Shown: piece by piece, positions 26,914-35,770 of the stretch
Position numbering within the stretch: position 1 is the first letter of the stretch
How the letters are laid out: each line of letters begins with the position of its first letter
Assembly (NCBI RefSeq): GCF_902832885.1
Contig: NZ_CADFDK010000007.1
Coordinates: forward strand, 62,001-126,000
Reading direction: 5' to 3'
DNA: 64,000 bases
From: Burkholderia seminalis DSM 23518
Lineage (GTDB): Bacteria > Pseudomonadota > Gammaproteobacteria > Burkholderiales > Burkholderiaceae
Notes under the pieces: generated by a model
Database searches by the model: none
Told to the model about the DNA's origin: nothing
What the model saw: the letters and a program-made list of their open reading frames with translations, nothing else
Position numbers and translations under genes: made by a program

Positions 26914-27492
26914 TCACACCGCGTGCAGCACGGCCCACAACGCACGAAACCCGGCTTCCCGATAGGCATCCGCCCGTGCCGGATCGCGCGCGATCGACTC
27001 CATCGCCGTTTCCGCGATCGACGTAAACAATGCCGCGCAGAACGCATGCGCTTCGTCGCGGTTCAGCGCGCCCGACGCGGCAACCTGCTCGCGCAGCAGC
27101 GTGCTGATCCCGCCGAAGCCTTCGGCGCCGGCCGCGCGATGCGCGTCGTCGATGCGCCCGCTCACGCCGAGCTGCTGCAGCGCGCGCCGCCCGTCCGGAT
27201 TCGCGACGCCCCACGACACATAGCCGTTCCACGCATGCCGCACGGCCTGCTCGACCGGCGCGTGTTCCGGAAATCCGGTCATCATCGCTTCGCGCATGTC
27301 GGCCTTCAGGCTCAGGTACAGCGCGTTCAGCAACGCATCCTTGGTCTCGAAGTACGTGAACACCGTGCCTTCCGCCACGCCGGCGAGCCGCGCGATGCGC
27401 GCGGTGGTCGCAGTGGCGCCGTCCTCGGCGAGCGCGCGGGCGGCGGCGGCGAGGATGGCTTCGTGCTTGTCGGGACTGCGCGGTCGAGCCAC
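26914..27492 (-). CDS. TetR-family repressor
   Basis: The 192-residue repressor has a typical TetR HTH: ILAAAARALAEDGATATTARIARLAGVAEGTVFTYFETKDALLNAL (about residues 13-60). The rest is the helical ligand-binding domain. I chose the GTG at 27492 (MARPRSPDKHEAIL) because AAAGGAA stands six bases upstream; an in-frame ATG at 27522 would be inside the palindrome. It lies upstream of the SDR gene in the same direction, and a shared 14-bp operator stands before both genes, so auto-repression and repression of the SDR are expected. The inducer is unknown. Confidence 0.9.
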   Translation of the reverse strand: MARPRSPDKHEAILAAAARALAEDGATATTARIARLAGVAEGTVFTYFETKDALLNALYLSLKADMREAMMTGFPEHAPVEQAVRHAWNGYVSWGVANPDGRRALQQLGVSGRIDDAHRAAGAEGFGGISTLLREQVAASGALNRDEAHAFCAALFTSIAETAMESIARDPARADAYREAGFRALWAVLHAV

Positions 27493-27507
27493 GTTCGATT
27501 CCTTTAA

Positions 27508-27521
27508 TGAGTGAGCACTCA
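27508..27521. promoter_or_regulatory. TetR operator at the tetR promoter
   Basis: TGAGTG-AG-CACTCA is a 14-bp palindrome 16 nt upstream of the GTG start. It is nearly identical to the element at 26784-26797, which marks the SDR promoter as a second target. Confidence 0.72.
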
Positions 27522-27679
27522 ATCATAATCAAGCCTTCATCCGGAACGCAAGCGCTGTTACATCCGGGCGAACGCACACGCGATCCATCAAAACCGTGCA
27601 CTATTAGGGTTTTGCCGTGCCGGCGCCCGGCGCCCTCGACGTTCGTTTCACGTTCACCGCTTCAAACCGCGAACCTCCC

Positions 27680-29155
27680 ATGACGAATCAGCCTACCCAG
27701 ACCGCGGCCGACCGGCCCGTCGACATGATCATCTTCGGCGGCGGTGGCGACCTGGCCGCCCGCAAGCTGTTGCCCGCGCTGTACATGGCGCACCTGCACT
27801 GCAATCTTCCGCCCGAGACGCGCATCATCGCCGTCGGCCGCCGCGACTGGGGCATCGACGGCTATCGCAAGTTCATGGACGAGCAGTCGCGCCCGTTCAT
27901 CGACGCGAAGGCGTTCGACGCCGACGCGTGGAGCCGCTTCCTCGATCTCTTCAAGTACGTGCTGATCGACGTGAACGCGCCCGACGACTACCAGCGCCTC
28001 GCCGAAGCGGCGCGCGGCGAGGCGATCCGCGTGTTCTACCTGTCGACGTCGCCGGAGCTGTTCACGACGATCTGCGACAACCTGTCGGCCGCGCACCTGG
28101 TCGACGCGCGCTCGCGCGTCGTCCTCGAAAAACCGCTGGGCCACGATCTTGCGTCCGCGAAGGCGATCAACAATGCGGTCGGCAAGCACTTCGAGGAATC
28201 GCAGATCTATCGGATCGACCACTATCTCGGCAAGGAAACCGTGCAGAACCTGATGGTCCTGCGCTTCGGCAACCCGATCTTCGGGCCGCTGTGGCAGGCG
28301 CCGAACATCCGCAGCGTGCAGATCACGGTGGCGGAGACGGTCGGCGTCGGCAGCCGCGCGGGCTTCTACGACCATACGGGCGCGCTGCGCGACATGGTGC
28401 AGAACCACCTGCTGCAGCTGCTGTGCATCGTCGCGATGGAGCCGCCCGTGTCGCTCGACCCGGACGCGGTGCGCGACGAGAAGCTGAAGGTACTGCGCTC
28501 GCTGCGGCCGATGTCGCTGTCGGACGTCGCGCGCGACACGGTGCGCGGCCAGTACACGGCCGGCGCGGTCGACGGCCAGCCGGTGAAGGGTTACCTCGAG
28601 GAAGACAACGTGCCGGCGGACAGCCGCGCGGAAACCTTCGTCGCGCTGCGCGCGCACATCAACAACTGGCGCTGGGCGAACGTGCCGTTCTTCCTGCGCA
28701 CCGGCAAGCGGCTGCAGCGCCGCCAGTCGGAAATCGTGGTCGAGTTCGCCGACATGCCGTTCTCGATCATCCCGAACGGCCCGCGCCATTACGGTAACCG
28801 CCTCGTGATCCAGCTCCAGCCGGAAGAGTCGATCCAGCTGCAGATGCTCGCGAAGGAACCGGGCAGCGGGATGAACATGGTGCCGGTCAACCTGAACCTC
28901 GACCTGCAGCAGGCGATTCCGGAGCGGCGCGCGGAAGCGTACGAACGGCTGCTGATCGACGTGATCCGCGGCCGCCTCACGCACTTCATGCGTCGCGACG
29001 AGCTCGAAGCCGCGTGGACGTGGGTCGAGCCGATTCTCGACGGCTGGAAGCAGCTCGGCGACCGGCCGCGCCTCTATACGGCCGGCACGTTCGGTCCGGC
29101 CGCTTCGTCGGCGCTGCTCGCGCGCGACGGGATGTCCTGGGCCGAAGAGGCGTAA
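27680..29155 (+). CDS. zwf: Glucose-6-phosphate 1-dehydrogenase
   Basis: Zwf oxidises glucose-6-phosphate to 6-phosphogluconolactone with NAD(P), feeding the Entner-Doudoroff and pentose phosphate routes. The 491-residue enzyme has a nucleotide-binding GGGGDLAARKLLPALY (here GGGGDLA rather than the more common GASGDLA), the substrate motif RIDHYLGKE near residue 178, and FFLRTGKRL later. Start ATG 27680 has only a weak Shine-Dalgarno (CCTCC-poor leader). No pgl, glk or hexR gene adjoins it, unlike the usual zwf-pgl-glk arrangement in other Burkholderia; an additional isolated zwf copy is likely. Confidence 0.95.
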   Translation: MTNQPTQTAADRPVDMIIFGGGGDLAARKLLPALYMAHLHCNLPPETRIIAVGRRDWGIDGYRKFMDEQSRPFIDAKAFDADAWSRFLDLFKYVLIDVNAPDDYQRLAEAARGEAIRVFYLSTSPELFTTICDNLSAAHLVDARSRVVLEKPLGHDLASAKAINNAVGKHFEESQIYRIDHYLGKETVQNLMVLRFGNPIFGPLWQAPNIRSVQITVAETVGVGSRAGFYDHTGALRDMVQNHLLQLLCIVAMEPPVSLDPDAVRDEKLKVLRSLRPMSLSDVARDTVRGQYTAGAVDGQPVKGYLEEDNVPADSRAETFVALRAHINNWRWANVPFFLRTGKRLQRRQSEIVVEFADMPFSIIPNGPRHYGNRLVIQLQPEESIQLQMLAKEPGSGMNMVPVNLNLDLQQAIPERRAEAYERLLIDVIRGRLTHFMRRDELEAAWTWVEPILDGWKQLGDRPRLYTAGTFGPAASSALLARDGMSWAEEA

Positions 29156-29238
29156 CGGCCGCATGACGGCGTGCCGCCCGCGCGGCTCGCCGGATCAACG
29201 GGGGCGGCGCCCGCCGTCTTCCCGTCCGCGAGGCGCCG

Positions 29239-30183
29239 CTACTGCGGCTCCAGCCACGCGGCCTTGCGCCGCGTCGGCGTCCCGCCGCCGCCGTTGCTGC
29301 CGCCCAGCACCTCGATCATGTAGTCGACGAACGACGCAATCCGCGACGAGATCGCGGTATTGCGGTAATACACCGCATGGATCGGCTGCTCGACCTCGAG
29401 CGTCTGACGCGCGAGCACCTGCACGAGCCGCCCCGCCTCGCGATCCTGCGCGGTCATGAAATCCGACAGGCAGACGACGCCCGCGCCCTCCAGCGCGAGC
29501 TGCCGCAGCGTCTCGCCGCTCGACGAACTGACGTCCGGCTCGATGCGGCACGCTTCGCCGTCGGCGCCGAGGATCGGCCACACGTTCAACGACTCGGGCT
29601 GCGTGAAGCCGAGCAGCGCGTGCCTGGCGAGCTCCTCGACCTTGCGCGGCTGGCCGTGCGCTTCGATATAGGCGGGGCTCGCCAGAATGCGCAGCCGGCT
29701 GTTGCCGATGCGCCGGCTGTGCAGCGTCGAATCCTTCAACCGGCCGATCCGGATCGCGACGTCGGTACGCCGCTCCAGCAGGTCGATGATGCCCTCGTTG
29801 CTGTTCAGCTCCAGCTCGACCTTCGGGAAGCGTGCGCGGTAGCCGCGCACGAGCGGCACGATCACGTGCAGCATGAACGGCGTCGCGGCGTCGACGCGCA
29901 GGCGCCCGGACGGCATCTCGCGCCGCGCGAGCATCTGCTCCTCCGCATTCTCGACCGATTCGATGATCGCGCGCGCATCCTGCAGGAACGCACGCCCCTC
30001 CTCGGTCAGTTCGAGCCGGCGCGTGGTCCGGCGCAGCAGCGTGGTCTTCAGCTTCTCCTCGAGCCGCGCGAGCGTGCGGCTCGTCGCCGACACGGTGAGG
30101 TCGAGCTGCCGGGACGCGGCGGTGATCGAGCCGGTGTCGACCACGGCGGCAAAGGCCTGGAGTTCGTCGAGCGTGATCTTCAT
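29239..30183 (-). CDS. LysR-family regulator of the adjoining redox cluster
   Basis: The 314-residue protein has a CrgA/DmlR-like N-terminus (MKITLDELQAFAAVVDTGSITAASRQLDLTVSATSRTLARLEEKL) and the effector domain from about residue 90, followed by a short Gly-rich tail (GGSNGGGGTPTRRK). It is divergent from an MFS gene that opens the six-gene redox cluster. The 15-bp site TTGATCTGAAATCAA directly upstream of its start recurs, with three changes, before the aldo/keto reductase gene, so this LysR protein probably governs both transcripts. Confidence 0.9.
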   Translation of the reverse strand: MKITLDELQAFAAVVDTGSITAASRQLDLTVSATSRTLARLEEKLKTTLLRRTTRRLELTEEGRAFLQDARAIIESVENAEEQMLARREMPSGRLRVDAATPFMLHVIVPLVRGYRARFPKVELELNSNEGIIDLLERRTDVAIRIGRLKDSTLHSRRIGNSRLRILASPAYIEAHGQPRKVEELARHALLGFTQPESLNVWPILGADGEACRIEPDVSSSSGETLRQLALEGAGVVCLSDFMTAQDREAGRLVQVLARQTLEVEQPIHAVYYRNTAISSRIASFVDYMIEVLGGSNGGGGTPTRRKAAWLEPQ

Positions 30184-30185
30184 TG

Positions 30186-30200
30186 TTGATCTGAAATCAA
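30186..30200. promoter_or_regulatory. LysR box 1 of the redox cluster
   Basis: TTGAT-N5-ATCAA (TTGATCTGAAATCAA) obeys the T-N11-A rule and lies three bases from the LysR start. It and the bases after it (up to about 30217) are echoed at 32845-32879. Confidence 0.72.
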
Positions 30201-30283
30201 AACAATTTGGTTTATAGACCAGTTTTTCCGCAAAAGTAAAGTCGGCACACTGCGATCCATCCTTACCGGAACCAGGATCCACC

Positions 30284-31486
30284 ATGCCACTCGCCCTGCT
30301 TGCGCTGACCATCAGCGCGTTTGCCATCGGCACGACCGAGTTCGTGATCGTCGGGCTGATCCCGACGATCGGCGCCGATCTCGGCGTCAGCCTGCCGTCG
30401 GCCGGCCTGCTCGTCAGCCTCTATGCCCTGAGCGTCGCCATCGGCGCGCCGCTGCTCACCGCGCTCACCGGCCGCGTGCCGCGCAAGACGCTGCTCGCCG
30501 GGCTGATGGCCCTCTTCACCGTCGGCAACCTCGTCGCCTGGCAGGCACCGGGCTACGAATCGCTGATCGTCGCGCGCGTCCTCACCGGCCTCGCGCACGG
30601 CGTGTTCTTCTCGGTCGGCTCGATCATCGCGACGACGCTCGTGCCGAAGGACAAGGCCGCGAGCGCGATCGCGACGATGTTCAGCGGGATGACCGTCGCG
30701 TTCGTCGCCGGTATTCCGCTCGGCACCTTCATCGGCCAGCACTTCGGCTGGCGCGCGACGTTCCTGATCGTCGCGCTGTTCGGCCTCGTCGCGTTCCTCG
30801 GCGCAGTCGCCTTCGTGCCGCGCGGGCTGCCGCGGACGCCGCCGGCGCCGCTCGCCCGCCAGCTGCGCGTGCTGGCCCAGCCGCGCCTGCTGCTCGTCTT
30901 CGCGATGACGGCCGTCGGCTACGGCGGCTCGCTGATCGCGTTCACGTACATGGCGCCGCTGCTCGAACAGATCGCCGGCTTCACGCCGTCGCAGGTCAGC
31001 CTCGTGCTCGTCGGCTACGGCGTGTCGGTCGCGTTCGGCAACGTGTGGGGCGGCAAGCTCGCGGATGCCGTCGGCCCCGTGAAGGCGCTCAAGCGGATCT
31101 TCCTGCTGCTCGCGATCGTGCTGCTCGCGCTGACCTTCACGATCCACGTGAAATGGCTCGCGGTGCTGACGATGCTCGCCTGGGGGGCGGTCGCGTTCGG
31201 CAACGTGCCGGGGCTGCAGGTGTACGTCGTCAAGCAGGCGCGCCACTTCGCGCCGGACGCCGCCGACGTCGCCTCGGGCTTCAACATCGCCGCGCTCAAC
31301 CTCGGCGTGGCCGGCGGCTCGTCGCTCGGCGGCCTGATCGTCGCGAACGTCGGCCTCGGCCACACGCCGTGGATCGCCGCCGTCGTCACGCTCGGCGCAT
31401 TCGCGCTCACCGCGCTGAGCGGCCGCCTCGACCGTCGCCACGGGCTGCCGGAACGCACGGCGGAACCCGTCGAACTCGCCCACTGA
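30284..31486 (+). CDS. MFS efflux transporter, DHA1/AraJ type
   Basis: The 400-residue carrier has twelve predicted helices and the AraJ/DHA1 opening LALTISAFAIGTTEFVIVGLIPTIGADLGVSLPSAGLLVSLYALSVAIGAP. The RVLTGLAHGVFFSVGSIIATTLVP segment is typical of the sugar-efflux/chloramphenicol group. Its position behind a divergent LysR gene and ahead of reductases suggests export of an electrophile, drug or its reduced product. Thirty bases separate it from the MoaF-like gene, so it likely leads an operon. Confidence 0.9.
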   Translation: MPLALLALTISAFAIGTTEFVIVGLIPTIGADLGVSLPSAGLLVSLYALSVAIGAPLLTALTGRVPRKTLLAGLMALFTVGNLVAWQAPGYESLIVARVLTGLAHGVFFSVGSIIATTLVPKDKAASAIATMFSGMTVAFVAGIPLGTFIGQHFGWRATFLIVALFGLVAFLGAVAFVPRGLPRTPPAPLARQLRVLAQPRLLLVFAMTAVGYGGSLIAFTYMAPLLEQIAGFTPSQVSLVLVGYGVSVAFGNVWGGKLADAVGPVKALKRIFLLLAIVLLALTFTIHVKWLAVLTMLAWGAVAFGNVPGLQVYVVKQARHFAPDAADVASGFNIAALNLGVAGGSSLGGLIVANVGLGHTPWIAAVVTLGAFALTALSGRLDRRHGLPERTAEPVELAH

Positions 31487-31515
31487 ACGTCACTTTTTTG
31501 CAGGAGTTCACCCGC

Positions 31516-31839
31516 ATGAACGCATCGACCCGACGTCCGCCGTTCGCCGGCAAGACTTTCGAAGTCCGTTACGACGGCCTCACCGCGCTCAACGCGTACG
31601 ACGAGGACGGCCTCCACATGCGCTACGAGATCACCGAAGGCCCGTACGCGGGCGCGAAGGGGGAAGTCGAATACGCGTGGCAGCCCGTCGCCGGCGAGAC
31701 CTATGCGATCGCGTGGCAGGAAGCCGACCGCGCGACGGTCGTGCACATCGACGATTTCGCCGCCGGCACGTCGCGCGCGTTCTTCACCGCGCCGTCGCTC
31801 GATTTCCACCGCCTCGCAGGCAGCCTGCGCGCGGTCTGA
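31516..31839 (+). CDS. MoaF-related domain protein
   Basis: A 107-residue protein resembling the MoaF-type beta-barrel (MoaF_C/MoaF-like) that is frequent beside oxidoreductases in proteobacteria. The visible pattern is alternating beta strands: FAGKTFEVRYDGLTALNAY, MRYEITEGPYAGAKGEVEYAWQPV and YAIAWQEADRATVVHIDDFAAG. No metal or cofactor motif can be claimed. It has AGGAG upstream and sits between the MFS and LLM genes in one operon. A lipocalin-like ligand-binding or accessory role is inferred only from the fold. Confidence 0.65.
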   Translation: MNASTRRPPFAGKTFEVRYDGLTALNAYDEDGLHMRYEITEGPYAGAKGEVEYAWQPVAGETYAIAWQEADRATVVHIDDFAAGTSRAFFTAPSLDFHRLAGSLRAV

Positions 31840-31852
31840 ACGGAGCCCGACC

Positions 31853-32803
31853 ATGTCCACCTCACTCGAGAAACTCGCCGACGGCGGCTTCAGCGTCGGC
31901 ATCGAACTGCCGCTCGACAACGACTGGTCGCCGGCCGGCGACGCGAAGCGCCAGCACCAGGGCCGCCGCCCCGGCGTGCCCGACCTGGAGATCCACGCGG
32001 AGCTCGCGCAACTGGCCGACACGCTCGGCTTCCGCGCGCTCTGGGTACGCGACGTGCCGGTATACGACCCGTCGTTCGGCGACGCCGCGCAGGTGTTCGA
32101 AACGTTCTCGTATCTCGGCTACCTCGCCGGCATCACGAACGACATCCTGCTCGGCACGGCAGCCGTCGTGCTGCCGCTGCGCGAGCCGCTGCTGACGCTG
32201 AAATCGGCCGCGACGATCCAGGAACTGAGCGGCGGCCGCCTGATGCTCGGCGTCGCGAGCGGCGACCGGCCGGTCGAATATCCGCTGTTCGGCCGCGATT
32301 TCGCGTCGCGCGGCGCGAATTTCCGCGACCAGATCGCGCTGCTGCGCGACGGCGCGCGCGGCCACCTGCCGCCCGGCCTCGACGTGCTGCCGGTCGCCCG
32401 TTCGCCGGTGCCGCTGCTCGTCGCGGGCCTTGCGCAGCAGACGCCCGCGTGGATCGGCGAGCGCATGGACGGCTGCCTCGCGTATCCGGGCACGCCGGCC
32501 GACCACGCGCAGCGCGCCGCGAACTGGCGCGCGGTGGCCGGCGACAAGCCGTACGTGAGCTTCATCCATCTCGACCTCGCGGACGATCCGCACGAGCCGC
32601 TGCAGCGGCACCGCTTCGGCGCCCGCGCGGGCCGCATCGCGCTGACGGAAGAACTGGCGGCGATGCGCGACGCGGGCGTGCGGCACATCGGCCTGCATTT
32701 CCGCCGCAACCGCCGCCCGCTCGACGAGACGATGGCCGAGATCGCATCGGACGTGCTGCCCGTCTTTCATCCGGCGACGAACGTGCAGACGCGCGCCGCA
32801 TAA
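31853..32803 (+). CDS. LLM-class (luciferase-like) oxidoreductase
   Basis: The 316-residue enzyme belongs to the luciferase-like monooxygenase superfamily, whose TIM barrel binds FMN or F420. Visible features are LGFRALWVRDVPVYDPSFGDAAQVFETFSYLGYL, ITNDILLGTAAVVLPLREPLLTLKSAATIQELSGGRLMLGVASGD and PLLVAGLAQQTPAWI. The start is 13 nt after the MoaF-like stop, with GGAG nearby, so the genes are co-translated. The substrate is unknown; flavin-dependent oxidation of a hydrophobic or aldehyde compound would suit the cluster. Confidence 0.88.
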   Translation: MSTSLEKLADGGFSVGIELPLDNDWSPAGDAKRQHQGRRPGVPDLEIHAELAQLADTLGFRALWVRDVPVYDPSFGDAAQVFETFSYLGYLAGITNDILLGTAAVVLPLREPLLTLKSAATIQELSGGRLMLGVASGDRPVEYPLFGRDFASRGANFRDQIALLRDGARGHLPPGLDVLPVARSPVPLLVAGLAQQTPAWIGERMDGCLAYPGTPADHAQRAANWRAVAGDKPYVSFIHLDLADDPHEPLQRHRFGARAGRIALTEELAAMRDAGVRHIGLHFRRNRRPLDETMAEIASDVLPVFHPATNVQTRAA

Positions 32804-32840
32804 GGCCGGCAACGGCCTGCGGCGGGCCAGCCGCAGGACT

Positions 32841-32863
32841 TATATTTGATTTCAAGTCAAATA
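32841..32863. promoter_or_regulatory. LysR box 2 of the redox cluster
   Basis: ATATTTGA-N7-TCAAATAT is a perfect 23-bp palindrome. Its core TTGATTTCAAGTCAA (32845-32859) matches box 1 at 30186 in 12 of 15 positions. The following TTGG(C/T)TT...ATAG is also shared with box 1, with one indel. It lies about 90 nt upstream of the aldo/keto reductase. Confidence 0.72.
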
Positions 32864-32953
32864 TCATTGGCTTCTATAGGCGTTTATTTCATCAGTCCAA
32901 GACGCCAGAATGACGCCTGACCCGTAATCGTTTCACCCTCCCTGGAGCACGTG

Positions 32954-33760
32954 ATGAGCAAGATTCCCGCATTCGGCCTCGGTACCTTCCGCCTGCAAGG
33001 CCAGGTTGTCATCGACTCGGTCCGCAACGGCCTCGAAGTCGGCTACCGCGCGGTCGACACCGCGCAGATCTACGGCAACGAAGCCGAAGTCGGCGAAGCG
33101 ATCGCCGCCTCGGGCGTGCGCCGCGAAGACCTGTTCCTGACCACGAAGATCTGGGTCGACAACTACGCGCCGGAAAAGCTGGGCGCAAGCCTGGAAGATA
33201 GCCTGCGCAAGCTGCGCACCGACCATGTCGACCTGACGCTGATCCACTGGCCGGCCCCGGGCAACGGCGTATCGATCCAGGCGTTCATGACCGCACTCGC
33301 CGACGCCAAGGCGAAAGGCCTCACGCGCCAGATCGGCATCTCGAACTTCAACATCGAACTGACGAAGGAAGCGATCGCGGCCGTCGGCAAGGAGGCGATC
33401 GCCACGAACCAGATCGAACTGAGCCCGTACCTGCAGAACCGCAAGCTCGTCGAGTTCCTGAACGGCGAAGGCATCCACGTGACGTCGTACATGACGCTCG
33501 CGTACGGCAAGGTGCTCGGCGACCCGGTGCTCGGCGCGATCGCCCGCCGTCACGACGCGACGCCCGCCCAGGTCGCGCTTGCGTGGGCGCTGCGGCTCGG
33601 CTACTCGGTGATTCCGTCGTCGACGAAGCGCGAAAACCTCGCAAGCAACCTGCTCGCGCAGACGCTGCGCCTCACCGACGAAGACATGGCGCAGATCGCC
33701 GCGCTCGAGCGCAACGGCCGCGAAGTCGACCCGGCCGGCCTCGCGCCGCAGTGGGACTAA
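32954..33760 (+). CDS. dkgB: Aldo/keto reductase, 2,5-diketo-D-gluconate reductase B-like
   Basis: The 268-residue NADPH-dependent reductase has the AKR catalytic tetrad: Asp and Tyr in [13 protein letters not shown], Lys in FLTTKIW and His in LTLIHWP. The length and opening ([20 protein letters not shown]) match DkgB, which reduces 2,5-diketogluconate and also methylglyoxal and other aldehydes. GGAG is six bases before ATG 32954, against three bases before GTG 32951, so the ATG is preferred. The LysR box upstream makes this a second transcript of the cluster, probably shared with the old yellow enzyme gene. Confidence 0.87.
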   Translation: MSKIPAFGLGTFRLQGQVVIDSVRNGLEVGYRAVDTAQIYGNEAEVGEAIAASGVRREDLFLTTKIWVDNYAPEKLGASLEDSLRKLRTDHVDLTLIHWPAPGNGVSIQAFMTALADAKAKGLTRQIGISNFNIELTKEAIAAVGKEAIATNQIELSPYLQNRKLVEFLNGEGIHVTSYMTLAYGKVLGDPVLGAIARRHDATPAQVALAWALRLGYSVIPSSTKRENLASNLLAQTLRLTDEDMAQIAALERNGREVDPAGLAPQWD

Positions 33761-33825
33761 GCGCGCCGCCCCGCCTCATCGACCCGTCCGCGGCCGGCCG
33801 GCCGCGGCATCCACAGGACACCACC

Positions 33826-34941
33826 ATGACCCAGGACCCGCTTTTTCAACCGCTGCAACTCGGCGCGCTGACGCTGCCGAACCGCATCGTGATGCCGCCG
33901 ATGACGCGCTCGCGCGCGAGCCAGCCCGGCGACGAAGCCAACGACCTGATGGCCGCGTATTACGCGCAGCGCGCGAGTGCGGGCCTGATCGTCAGCGAAG
34001 GCACCTATATCGCGCCGCTCGGCAAGGGCTACGCGTGGACGCCCGGCATTCACACGCCGTCGCAGGTCGCCGGCTGGCGCAAGGTGACCGACGCCGTGCA
34101 TGCCGCGCACGGCCGCATCTTCGCGCAGCTGTGGCACGTCGGCCGGTTGAGCCATACGAGCCTGCTCGGCGGCGCGCAACCCGTATCGTCGTCGCCGATC
34201 CAGGCGAAGGGCGTAAACGTGTTCATCGCCGGTGAAGACGGCAGCACGCCGGGCTTCGTGCAGGCATCCGAGCCGCGCGCGCTGTCGATCGACGAGATCC
34301 GCGAGATCGTCGACCAGTACCGCGCCGCCGCGCGCCACGCGATCGAGGCCGGCTTCGACGGCGTCGAGCTGCACGGCGCGAACGGCTACCTCGTGAACCA
34401 GTTCATCGATTCGAACGCCAACACGCGCACCGACGCATACGGCGGCTCGCTCGACAACCGGCTGCGCTTCCTGCGCGAAGTCACGCAGGCGCTGATCGAC
34501 GGCACCGGCGACGCCGCGCGCGTCGGCATCCGCCTCGCGCCGCTGACCACGCTGAACGGTTGCGTCGACGACGATCCGGAAACGACCTATCTCGCGGCCG
34601 CGAAGCTGCTCGGCGAACTCGGCGTCGGCTACCTGCACGTCGCGGAAGCCGACTGGGACGACGCGCCGCTGATGCCGGTCGCCTTCAAGCAGCAACTGCG
34701 TGCCGCCTACCCGGGCGTGCTGATCTACGCCGGCGCGTACACCGCCGAGCGCGCACGCGAGGCGATCGCCGCCGGCTGGGCCGACCTCATTGCGTTCGGC
34801 CGCCCGTTCGTCGCGAACCCCGACCTGCCCGAACGCCTGCGCACCGGCGCCGCGCTCGCGCCGCACGACCGCAACACGCTGTTCGGCGGCGGCGCCCGGG
34901 GCCTGACCGACTATCCGACGCTCGCGCAAGCCGCGGCCTGA
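33826..34941 (+). CDS. nemA: Old yellow enzyme (alkene reductase, NemA-type)
   Basis: The 371-residue FMN flavoprotein has the OYE signatures: [23 protein letters not shown] at the N-terminus, [26 protein letters not shown] with the His-Asn pair that holds the activated alkene or nitro group, and [15 protein letters not shown] at the end. NemA reduces N-ethylmaleimide, quinones and nitro compounds with NADPH. It starts 65 nt after dkgB and is therefore probably in the same transcript. The role in electrophile detoxification follows from the family, not from direct evidence. Confidence 0.9.
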   Translation: MTQDPLFQPLQLGALTLPNRIVMPPMTRSRASQPGDEANDLMAAYYAQRASAGLIVSEGTYIAPLGKGYAWTPGIHTPSQVAGWRKVTDAVHAAHGRIFAQLWHVGRLSHTSLLGGAQPVSSSPIQAKGVNVFIAGEDGSTPGFVQASEPRALSIDEIREIVDQYRAAARHAIEAGFDGVELHGANGYLVNQFIDSNANTRTDAYGGSLDNRLRFLREVTQALIDGTGDAARVGIRLAPLTTLNGCVDDDPETTYLAAAKLLGELGVGYLHVAEADWDDAPLMPVAFKQQLRAAYPGVLIYAGAYTAERAREAIAAGWADLIAFGRPFVANPDLPERLRTGAALAPHDRNTLFGGGARGLTDYPTLAQAAA

Positions 34942-35011
34942 CCGCCGTCCTCCACGCAGGTCGACATCGACCCGGTCGCGATCCGCTGATCGCGCCTGCG
35001 CTCCCCCGACG

Positions 35012-35034
35012 ATCGCGGCCGCTATCGCCGCGAT
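35012..35034 (+). terminator. Weak hairpin after the old yellow enzyme gene
   Basis: ATCGCGGC (35012-35019) pairs with GCCGCGAT (35027-35034), followed by TGTCATTT. The stem is solid but the T-run poor, so termination is uncertain. Confidence 0.4.
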
Positions 35035-35128
35035 TGTCATTTCCGAATGGCAGCCTGTGCATTCGGCGTCTAACGTTGACAGGATCCCCTCCGCACGACC
35101 GCCACCCGACCTGAAAGGACGCTCCGCC

Positions 35129-35647
35129 ATGCCAAGCCGTTCCCCGACACGCGACATGCTGCTGGCCCTGGCGGCCGGTCTTTCCCTGGCGGCCTTCGCC
35201 GCACCGGCGCGGGCCGACGACGCTGCCGGCCTCGCGCCGCCGGCGCCGGCCGCGCCGGTACTGTCGACCACCGCGACCGGCGTGCAGATCTATTCGTGCG
35301 AATACGATGCCGACCATCGGCTCGCGTGGGCCTTCCAGCGTCCGGAGGCGACGCTGTTCGACGGCGGCGGCACGCTCGTCGTGCGGCATGGCGCGGGGCC
35401 GTCGTGGGAGGCGCTCGACGGCAGCCGCATCACCGGCAAGAAACTCGCTGAAGCGCCGAGCGCGAGCCCCGCCAGCATTCCGCAACTGCTGCTCGCGGCC
35501 GCCCCGGCGGCCACCGGCACGCTCGCCGGCGTGCGCTTCGTGCAGCGGCTGGACACGACGGGCGGCACACCGCCGGCCGCGTCGTGCACGACCGAGCACG
35601 CGGTCGGGCGCTTCCCGTACTTCGCGCGATACGTGTTCCTGAAGTGA
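35129..35647 (+). CDS. DUF3455 exported protein
   Basis: The 172-residue product starts with a signal peptide ([29 protein letters not shown]) and resembles DUF3455 in the pattern [44 protein letters not shown] and [12 protein letters not shown], ending YFARYVFLK. Two Cys (about residues 57 and 161) could form a disulfide. ATG 35129 follows AAAGGAC, better than an ATG 24 codons upstream. DUF3455 proteins are exported and of unknown function. Confidence 0.8.
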   Translation: MPSRSPTRDMLLALAAGLSLAAFAAPARADDAAGLAPPAPAAPVLSTTATGVQIYSCEYDADHRLAWAFQRPEATLFDGGGTLVVRHGAGPSWEALDGSRITGKKLAEAPSASPASIPQLLLAAAPAATGTLAGVRFVQRLDTTGGTPPAASCTTEHAVGRFPYFARYVFLK

Positions 35648-35770
35648 TGCGCGCGGCGGCGCGGGCACCGGGCATCCCCCCGGTACCGTTCACCCCCGCG
35701 ACCAGTTAATCAGTTTTCCTATCTTTCAGGCCCGGATGCGTGAAACCGCCGGCATCTTCGTTCCGGCTGC

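Noticed and set aside
27662-29164. A 500-codon frame opposite zwf
   Set aside because: It is Arg/His-rich without recognisable motifs and fully antisense to a clear G6PD gene.
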